Positions 55,201 to 64,000 of a DNA stretch of 64,000 nt are shown one piece after another. The notes beneath the pieces were generated by a model. It was not told the origin of the DNA, did not search any database, and was given only the letters and a program-made list of their open reading frames with translations. The position numbers and the translations under genes were made by a program. The DNA comes from Todiramphus chloris collaris (lineage: Eukaryota; Chordata; Aves; Coraciiformes; Alcedinidae). How positions within the stretch are numbered: the stretch's first letter is position 1; each line of letters opens with the position of its first letter. The DNA lies in contig JANVCC010000064.1 in NCBI GenBank assembly GCA_025345505.1, positions 3,423,538 to 3,487,537 of the forward strand, written 5' to 3'.

Positions 55201-56831
55201 ACAGGGAACATGCCTCTCCTGGGGTCCTTGCACCAGCCTATCTCCAGTGATGGAGAAGGGTTGATTGGTTGTTTTTTTTTCCTTTGAAGCCAGGGCTAAA
55301 ACAAAACGTGAACTTTGGGTGATAGGTTTGCAGCGCTGAATGGAGCTCTCAGGAGCCACATTAAAAGCTGATGTGGCGTTGACACTGGTGATTTAGGCAT
55401 TAGTTGCAAACCACTCCTTGTCTGAGTGCCTACAGCATTCATCTTCCTGGGAGCAGGGAACTAACTGCATGCTCTGTTTCACATAGTTCTGTATGGAGTT
55501 TAAGGAAAGGTTTGTCTCAGCTTTACAGAAGGATTTGTCCCACCCTCACCCTTTTGATGCTAATGTACTTCTGAGGTGAGTTTTGTATGTCCACAAAGAG
55601 ATAGCATGGATGAAAGGTAGATAAATTTCAATATATCTTGTCTTCACATCATCTGAAGAAGAGGTGTGGGGGAAGTGACTGGTCTTTTCATCTATAGCCC
55701 TTGTTTACGGAGTTTCTACAGCAATAGTTGTTTGTGTTGTGCCGCTTTCAGATGTGCACAGCTGCTCACTCAGAATGTTTTCACAGTGTAACTTCCTTCT
55801 TTACATGTGGTGTTATTTCCAACATTTCCTTTGCACTTGCAATCATAAATGATTTATAGGAGTTTGTAAATTCTAGCCTCTGTTTCAAACAGCTGCTGTC
55901 TTGCTCCTTTCATCATTCTCAGGCAAAACGATACACTTTTCCTTTTAAGAAGTTACCCGATGTGCTGGTTAGTGTGCCAAACCAGTGCCTCTGGAACTTG
56001 CAGAGCCAACCTGAGGTTTGCAGTCTGAATCTGCTCCTCTAGAACAACACGCCCAACTTCATGCCTGACAGACATCCCAGCCTGTCAGGTGGTGAGGCAA
56101 GCCAACTCTGCAGGGGGAAGACGGGATGAAAAAGGGGCAGTTAAAGTAGGGATGTGAGTATGGGCTCATGTGTAGCTAAGGCTGGACACACGGGAAGAGA
56201 AAATGGGGAGTTTACCCCAAAGCACCTCTGCAAACGTAGGCAAGGAAGCTTTGGGTAGACTTGCTTGCGAGATACATGGTATGTGTGCTACATGTTTTGA
56301 GTAATGCTGTCTAGAAATGACAGCTGTGCTCAGCAAAGGCTTCCGTACGCAGCCTCTGGAAGGGTGTTGTCCATTATTTGGCAAAAGTCACTTTGAATAC
56401 ATTAGAATTATTTCCTAATTTCAAGTGGAAACAAAGTAAGCATTATTGGCAAAGATGCTCTTTTGCTCAGAAAAATTATGGTCCTGTGGCTTTTGGAATA
56501 TTTTTAGGGTGAAAAGCAGGTCATTGCAATAATGAGGCTGCAGAAGTAATTGCCAGCTGATAGAGCAGGACTAGATGTTGACTAGCAAGATAATTCTCAT
56601 AGGAAGATGGCTGAGGTGCCACAGTTGTTTACTGTCTGGGTGACCTCTATTGGAAAGTGTTTGAAAATGAGTCAGTTGGTTGAATGTGGGTCGTTCAAAC
56701 AGAAGATCCTTTCTGTACCCCGTGATGTCCTTGCATCGCTGCCATGTCACCCGAGAATTCTGCTAACTGAAAATGACATTTTGTGAGCACAGAAGTGGTG
56801 AGTGTTCAGCTGAGAATGCCAAGATGCTGGC

Positions 56832-56965
56832 TCACAGCTTGCAACAGCTGCTAGCAGAGCAAGTCAGGATCTTTAGTCACAGCTTGCAAAGCCGAAGGCT
56901 GAGACTGACAAAGTGATGGCTCACGGTTTACAAGAGCCGACAGACAGCGACCGTGGCTCTGGGAC
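56832..56965 (+). repeat. Degenerate 45-bp tandem repeat, three copies
   Basis: TCACAGCTTGCAA begins at 56832 and 56877, and the related TCACGGTTTACAA at 56921, spaced 45 and 44 bases. Similar material follows each copy (AGC-rich, then GACAAAGTGATGG-like). Confidence 0.6.
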
Positions 56966-57269
56966 AGATTGACCTCTGTGTTTGGAATTCCTGTCCGTGA
57001 CAATGCTGGCAGATTTGCAGCCAGGAAGCAAAGTTTAGGTGGCTGGTAAAGTATATTGAAAACTGCGGGCTTCAGTGGCTCAGTGGAAGAAAAGAGTAAA
57101 CCCTGTTTAAAAATGACTTGTTTGAAACTGTTGCTTCATTTTGCCTGTGCACTATTGCGTTCCCATAAAAGTGGGTGGATTGCATAGAGCTTCTGCAAGA
57201 GCAGGCAGGGAGGCAGACGTCTGCCAAAGCAGTTAACGGAGGATGCTGTGTCCCCCTCTTCTCCCAGTT

Positions 57270-57302
57270 TTCCTTTTTTTTATTTCTTTTTTTTTTTTCT
57301 CA
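57270..57302 (+). repeat. T-rich tract
   Basis: Runs of 8 and 13 T, separated by a few other bases, form a low-complexity tract upstream of ATP12A. Confidence 0.7.
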
Positions 57303-58794
57303 TTTATATGCAGTAGCATTACAGTGGAATTCTGTTGGCCACTTCAAAAGGTGAGGAGGGAGACAGAACATTCTCTACCCAATTCATCATACTTTTAGAG
57401 CTACTTCAGACAATCTGTATGTATTTCATTTTTCATTTCCATTTCCTTCTGAAACTCTGTCTTCTAGCAATAATGGTCACATTTGTGTCCTTGAGTAAAA
57501 CTTAGAGAAGACTTCTGGGGTGAGAGAAAATGGTCTTGAAATAGTTCAAGGTGTTACACAACTGGGATGTTTGAGCTGTGATATGAAGTTGCAGGCAGCT
57601 TTTTACCCGTGGAATTTGAAAATCACATGGGTTTGTACACAGCCCAGAGCAGTGTGAAATCTTAGCCACACAGACCTTGCACTCGGCCTTGAACAGAAAA
57701 TACTTAGGGTCAAGAAAAACTTGTTTCATATTTGTCAAAGCCACACGAAGAGGCTTGGCCAGGTCTCTGGGTCCTTACCGCCAGTGCCTCTGCTTTGGTC
57801 TTTTTGATCCTTTGTACTTGTAACCCCGTGTCTCCCTTCAGGGTCACCCAGGCAGTCCCAGATGCTGCAGGTGAGAGATGTGCAGTTGGGAAGGTAAAAT
57901 GCAGAACCAGAGAAGGTGCCAGTGCCGGGACACAAGGTCTTTGCATGACGAGCGCGAGACATTCCCTGTGCCCATCCTCACCGGTCTCGAAAACACGAGC
58001 TATTTTGGTTCCACAGTGGCTGTTAATTGTGATTCTGTGATGACACAGAAAATCACAACGAGGAAATCTCTGCCGAGCTTTCCATGAAGGCAGCATGAGT
58101 GAGGCCCTGTGCCTCTGCCCGCACTGTTGCTATCACCTCCCCGTACACCCGTGCGGAGCCTGTCCCTGGAAGTGGGCAGGGTTTCACTTTGTGCTTTCAG
58201 TCGTGGGGCAGTTAATGCTGTAGGAAAATCCAGTCTCACCTTTCACCTGTATTCCTCTTGGGAAAATGCCCTTGACTCGGATTTACGCTGGATATTGTTT
58301 GCCTGCTGCTGAGAACCAGTCCAACCGCTCGTTCAGTGCAAATGAGAATAAAGTCAGATAAGTAAGAAATACATGAAGGCCTGGGGCTTGGCTAGCAGTG
58401 AATTCACTAGTTTTCAGTCTGTGTGCCTTTGGAAATGGCTCAGGATAGCGTGGTTAATGTTTGGAAAAGTTTTTCTATCCGCAAAGAATGCAAAGTTTTG
58501 GGCAAGAGGTACCTAAGTGTTTGGTAGTCTTTTTGTACTTACCAGTTCCAAAACGTTACCTTACATAGACAATGTTAGCTGTGGTTAGAGTTTTCACTGT
58601 AACTCCTCTGCCTTTACAAGTCTTGTCTGTAGTGTTTGTACTGTGCCCAGCTTGAGAAGGGTCGCAGGACTGGGCCTTTTTATTATCCTACTTAAAAGCA
58701 TTTGTAAAGCACCCCTGGTTAGTGAATAGTAACACCTCTGCGTTACGGTTGGTTTTATTCATCAGTAGATCCACTCATACTTGGCAGAGGAGGT

Positions 58795-58890
58795 CAGCAG
58801 CACCATCTCCAATTGACAGATGGGGAAACTGAGTCACGGAGAGGCAGTGACTTCGCAAGATCAAATCTGGGGTCCTAGCTGAGTGGCGTG
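58795..58890 (-). repeat. MIR-type SINE upstream of ATP12A
   Basis: CCATCTCCAATTGACAGATG, GGGAAACTGAGTCACGGAGA and GGCAGTGACTTCGCAAGATC follow the complement of the MIR core closely (GATGAGGAAACTGAGGCACAGAGAGGTTAAGTGACTTGCCC in order). This is the best-preserved copy in the window. Confidence 0.8.
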
Positions 58891-61800
58891 TCAACTTGGT
58901 TTGGTGTCACAGCCCCCTGCTAAGTGTTCTCCCTGTTTCCCAACCACTGTCTCACCACTGATGGGCTAAGGTGGACTCACAGCATTACTGTGTAAAGTAG
59001 TCCAAGGAGGACCACTGTTTGCCAGGGGCATCGGGGCTTTTACAGCTGGAGAGCCTCGCAGTCAGAGTGCTTCCAGAGCAACGGTAAGGTCCCAGTGAAA
59101 GGGTGAGACCTGAAGCTTCTGCTTGTTTGCTCTGCCTGTGTCCCTTCCCCGTGTAACGTGCTTGGTAGATGCAAAACACACTAAGATGACCTAGTGCAAA
59201 ATTGCTCAGGGATACAGCTCACCTAATTTAACTCAGGCTACACTAGTCACTCGGGTTGGCTGTATAGCCAAAAGGAAGAAAGCAGCACCTCGAGACAGGG
59301 GTTTGTCTCATTCGTGTTAGGCATATATGAGATAATAATCACCCTCTGGAGGCAAACTGTTCTCTGTCTAAATAAAGAAGCAGCCTGGAAGGATACTTCA
59401 GATGAAATACCAAGCTTTTAGGGGAGATGAGCCCTGTTCCTAGGCCTACCAATGAGTCCAGGTGACGTGGTTGAAACACTAAAACAAGCACTGTTTGGAT
59501 TTGGCTGCTGTGCACAGACACGTCTGAACCAGTCACAGATGTATGTGTAGTCCTTGGGCTTCCTTTTAACACATTTTGCTAGGAGTTGAGCTTCAGTAGG
59601 TCACACTGACTTGCTGTGGAGAAATATTTGATCTTATTGCTGTTTTTTGGATCTTGCAAGTCCCATCAAGTTTGGCATCGAGTCGATTATTTTGAATGTG
59701 TCGGGGCTGAGAAAATGTGTGGAAAATCTGTGAATGGAAAGCTCCCATGTCACCAGTTTGTGCTCAGTATGCAAAGTTGTGTGATGAGTAAGCAGGTGGT
59801 GGCTGAGGTCCATGGTGAGTTATGTGCAGGTACCACAGTGTTAGTATAAGCCAGCAAATGAGCCAAAATAGCCTGTGCATTTGACAAGAGGGACAACAAA
59901 TAGAGTCCTTTTGGTAGTGGATCTGCCCCAAGTGGTTCCCAGGATGCAGGAGGTAGTTCTCTTCTGGGACAAATGCCATGCGCTCCAAATCCTTCTCTGG
60001 AAGTGGAAGAGAGGAATCAAAAGTGAGCAGGTACAGGAGTTGCTCTGAACTTAGTAAGGCGAAGGACTGTGGAGTGCAACATATGCTCATGCTCTTGATA
60101 ACCCTGTGAAAAGATGGCCAAAGCAGGGATAACTGGAACGTGCTGTCAGATGAGCTGCATTACTTGTTTCTTGCTGCTGTGTAGCCTGTCTACAGAGCTG
60201 TCCTTGCAGCTCAGTTAAGGGAGATGTGAGAAGTGTTGAACCTGAGCTTCATGCTTTGGAAGTCAGTTCTGATTTATGGTGGTATTTTTATTCCAGGCAC
60301 TTTTCAGGACAGTGTGAGGGAGATGGGGGTGTCATAGCATAACCACAACCCTGCAACAGGAGGCGGGCAGGGCAGAGACTGCTGGGCTGCTGGCAAATGA
60401 GCCAGTTCCAGAGCTGGAAGCAGCACGATCGCATCAGCACTGTGCTTGTGTTGATAAGCTCTGCTGCATCATGGCGGTAATTGGTATTTGCATAGCACTT
60501 AGCAAATATGAAAGCATTGCTTAAATGCAAATGATAAATAGGTTGGCTTCCAGCCTGCCTGTGTAGCTTGCCCTCTCAGCTAATTAGGCAGTTAGGCACT
60601 TGATGTGAGTGTAAAACAAAGGATTGCATCAAATATCTTTTTTACAGTTTGGTTCTGACTAGACAGGCTTATTCCTCTTCAAATGTGTAGATGGGCTGTG
60701 AAACCATTTGAGCTTAGAGCTCTGTTAGTAGAGGAATGTGCAGCATTTGGGGATCTCGATTCCACAGGGAGCCCTGGGAGCCACGGAAGCAGCCATGCTC
60801 TGCTTTGTTCAGTGGGAGCCGTTGTGTGCTGAGACGTACAGCGCTGGCTGCGCTTGGGAAGCGTCTGCCCTTGGTGTTGATGGGAGTGCAGACTGGGGAG
60901 TGTGCATAGCTCAGTTACTCGGGGGTGCATTGGGTGCTAGCCATGTGCTTTCTAGCAGTAGTAAACTCCATCTCTGTCTTCTCGTGGAATTGGTTTAGAT
61001 TGCAGTGCAGTTTGGGCAGGCAGCACAGTATACGCAGATACGGGATTTGGGATGCCTACTAAAGGTCCAAAACGTGTATTATTCCTCTCTGCTCTGGAAG
61101 CTGTAATCATGGCAAATTAAAATACATGAGTTAGTGTTTTCTTCCTTGGAAGTGAAGTAGGATACTTGGATATTTCACATGCACATAATAATAATTTCTC
61201 TATAGCTAGTGCAGAACTCTGTAAATCTACACTGCTTGGCAGAAGGAGGCTTTGTATTCCTAGCGTGTAGGCGTTCAGGCTACTGCATCATTTGGAAATA
61301 GATTACTCTTTAACATAATGTATTCCAAGATTAATAATTTCAGAAGGTTCTGAGCATCCATTCAAGAGAGCAGCTCCTTGGAACAATGTCTGGTTTTATT
61401 GGGTTGTTGCACAAAATCAGCATTGCATTCAAATATTGCTCTCCTGCGGGATCATCATAAAGCGTATTATTCAGCTGCTGAAGTGATGCTACAAAACGAG
61501 AATCATTTTATCCTAAAGTGAGTACATGTGAATCCAAACATCAGAAAGGAAGAGCTCTGTGCAGTGCTAGTAGGAAACAAAGACTACAATACAATAGTGA
61601 AAACAGCTCTGCAGACACCACCGAAGTTCAGAAAGGGAAACTAGCATCATAAAGAGTATCAGTCGTAATAAATTGCCAGTCCCGTGGGAATTGTCTTGCA
61701 CTCTGTAAAGTAGTTCTGTGTTTTGCTTCTCACCAGAAGGATTAATGAACTGATTCTGCCAAAGGTAGCATGTTTAAGCAAACTGTAAGCACTAAAAATG

Positions 61801-64000
61801 AAAGCTTAGTATTTTTGCAGCTGTCTGTTGTGAAATTGGGTTCTCTAAGGAAGAGGCAAAATTTAGAATACTTGAGAGGGAACTCAACCAATGAAATGAA
61901 GCAGCTTCATTCTGATCCACCAGAGGAAACTGGAAGCACATCAGAAAGATGTGTTATCCCCAGATAAGTTCCTTGCTTTTGCCCTCCCCCAGAATCATCT
62001 CAGCTACCTTAGTCACTTGAGCGTGGAGTTAATCTAGTTTAACATCTAGTTTATCAGCTGGAAATAGTGTGCTCTGCCTTGTATTTGGACATACTGCTTG
62101 CCAATTAAAACCTTAAGGCCACTTCCCCTTTGGCATATGTTGAAGTGGCACTGCTGAAACGGTGAGTGTGAGAGGGGAAAGCCAGGCGTGTGTCTGGAGT
62201 TTCTAGGTGGACCAACCCAATTCCCATCTGCTGTGGGTAGTGCTTTGAAGTCACCCCAGTGCTTTTCAGCACTCCAGCCTCCTGCAGGACGTGTCAGGGA
62301 TGGCCTTTTGATTTACACAAACCCTACTGCCTGAGAAGAACAAGTTGTAAATCAGTATTTGAGAAGTGTGAAGTGGATCAATCCATTTTCTGTTGAAGCA
62401 GGTGGCACAGCTCTGCCAGGTACGCTGTTCTGGATCAGATTTGCATGTGCCTGTCTTCCTCATGTGGATGAGTCAGAGGATAAAGAGTTTCGGTCCAGTG
62501 AGGTTCTGAGTATCTATTTCCAAGCTGCTAGACATTCTTGATTTCTCCTGAGAGGGAGATAGCAAGGACTGAGTATCTCAGCTCATATCACTGGTATCTC
62601 AGATGATAATCTGCGGGGTGAAGAGGATCAGGAGAGTAAAAATCAGAAGCCCAGACTGCAGCAAGCCAGCCAGAAGATGGCTAAACATTGCCCAGTTGCT
62701 GGGTACAGAGAGACTCTGCTTCCCCTGTGCTGATGCTGTTCCCATCCCTCTGCTCTCTGTACTGTGCTCTTGACATCGTTCCTCTTTTTTGTATTTCTAG
62801 CCAATTAAACACTCTTTAGCTGGGGGTTTTGCTGTGCACAGTGCTGTTTGAGCAGTGCAGTATGTACCAGTCTCTCAGTAGTTATTTACGATCCGAAGGT
62901 AGGTTCTGAATCTTGGAAACCACCTATTGTGAGATTTTGACATCTGCCTTGGCTGCGTGCGTGCTGTGACCACACAAAGACTGTGAGGTGGACAGAGATC
63001 CTTCGCAGTCATGGTAAGCATGAAATCCATTTTTCCTGGATTTTTCCTTTAGCAAAAACCCTGGCTGTAATACCAGCATGCTGGGCAGGAGAGGGAGCCT
63101 TCACTTTTGGATGTCACATTGTTGCTTGTGATTAATTCCTTTGGTTTTGTGAGAATGTGGGATGTTGTTGCATCAGAAAGGGTGTTTGTGGAGATAATAA
63201 ATTTATCAGGCCAAGAACACATTCTTTCTCTACTAGGCAACAAATTAGTTCTTCCCTTATCGAGACAGTAAGGGATATCCTAACCCAGAGGAACAGGGGA
63301 GGGCATGACAAGATACAGAAACAAAAGCAGAAGCAGAGGGTGAAAAATACATTTATTAAAGAATGGCTGCAGAATACAAGTGATCTACTGGAGCAGCTCA
63401 TTCATCAAGGGAATTTGGCCTTGCCTCACGCTAATCTAAATTGAATCTAATTTAGATTCCAAGCAAGGGCTGGGAATCCTTTCCCAAACCAAAACATGCC
63501 TTGCCACCTCCTACCTTTTCATTACTCATTCCTTAATTTGTTTGGGTTTGTTATGTAGGACATTCAGGAAGAATAGCTTAAAGCTGTGTGTGCCTGTGCT
63601 AAATCTGATGTTATAATCACTGCTTTGCTGTGCATTAGGTTGATTTTTGATACAGTTACAGCACCCAGAGCTGGTGATTTGCACCCCCAAGAACCTAGGT
63701 GTGAACATTTTTCTCTTTTTTTCCTGAGCACTGAATTGCTTGCCCTGCTGCTTGACTTAGTCTGGGGCAGTCCACTACAGCCTTGGGCTCGAGCAGTGTC
63801 TCCAGTTTTCATTCTAAAAGTCGGCTCTGTTCATGCCTATGTAGATCAAAACCGTCCCGGAAGAAGGGACCGGGAGATAGTTTTCTTTGGGTTTTTGAGA
63901 TACCATGCTTGCTGACCTACTTTCTGTTCTTGCCTTGCAAGCTGAAAAAAAGCAAAATGTGGCCTCCTAGTCCATGCACGTCTGGGAAGACTCAGTGGCA

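Larger units (their letters stand above)
52000..64000. other. Region upstream of ATP12A without a supportable gene
   Basis: Twelve kb in which no open frame shows family features or a chain of phase-compatible exons. It contains the GC-rich block near 55 kb, a degenerate 45-bp repeat near 56.9 kb, T-rich tracts near 57.27-57.30 kb and one MIR copy near 58.8 kb. It may hold distal regulatory sequence for ATP12A. Confidence 0.55.

Noticed and set aside
54852-55287. Overlapping open frames on both strands at 54.85-55.29 kb with repeated motifs
   Set aside because: They are produced by the 17-bp minisatellite and GC-rich composition, which remove stop codons in several frames.
63157-63444. 95-codon frame with a lysine/glutamine-rich stretch near the right edge
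   Set aside because: The (K/Q)-rich part comes from a low-complexity AGAAACAAAAGCAGAAGC run; no splice partners or family similarity are visible.

Overview
The window is vertebrate nuclear DNA, most likely from a bird or another sauropsid. The genes are split into short exons by GT-AG introns of roughly 85 to 3,000 bases, interspersed repeats are sparse, and a few decayed MIR-type SINE copies point to an amniote. I see no prokaryotic, organellar or viral genes and no RNA gene.

Two genes lie tail to tail. From the left edge to about 16.75 kb, on the + strand, is the 3' part of a large gene for a cysteine-rich type I membrane protein. I joined 29 exons in one continuous frame, about 1,460 residues within the window. 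They encode an ectodomain of tandem GCC2/GCC3 (ephrin-receptor-like) cysteine modules with about 35 C-P-x-G turns, a second cysteine-rich block, a cupredoxin-like juxtamembrane region, one membrane helix and a cytoplasmic tail with helical, coiled-coil-like stretches. I cannot give it an established name. Its 3' end is ambiguous: two splice acceptors 4 bases apart and a possible extra exon at 19.1 kb give different C-termini.

From 51.9 kb down to 32.5 kb, on the - strand, is a complete ATP12A gene (non-gastric H+/K+-ATPase alpha subunit). All 23 coding exons join without a frame break into 1,033 residues plus stop. Every catalytic signature is present, including Lys791, which separates H,K-ATPases from Na,K-ATPases. 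The first coding exon carries only three codons.

Between the genes (about 19.8 to 32.05 kb) I find no convincing exon, only small repeats, a hairpin and palindromes. Upstream of ATP12A (52 to 64 kb) there is also no gene I can support; it holds a GC-rich block with a 17-bp minisatellite near 55 kb, a degenerate 45-bp repeat near 56.9 kb and a MIR copy near 58.8 kb. The two genes show no obvious functional link. ATP12A pumps protons out and potassium in across epithelial apical membranes; the other protein looks like a cell-surface receptor or adhesion molecule.
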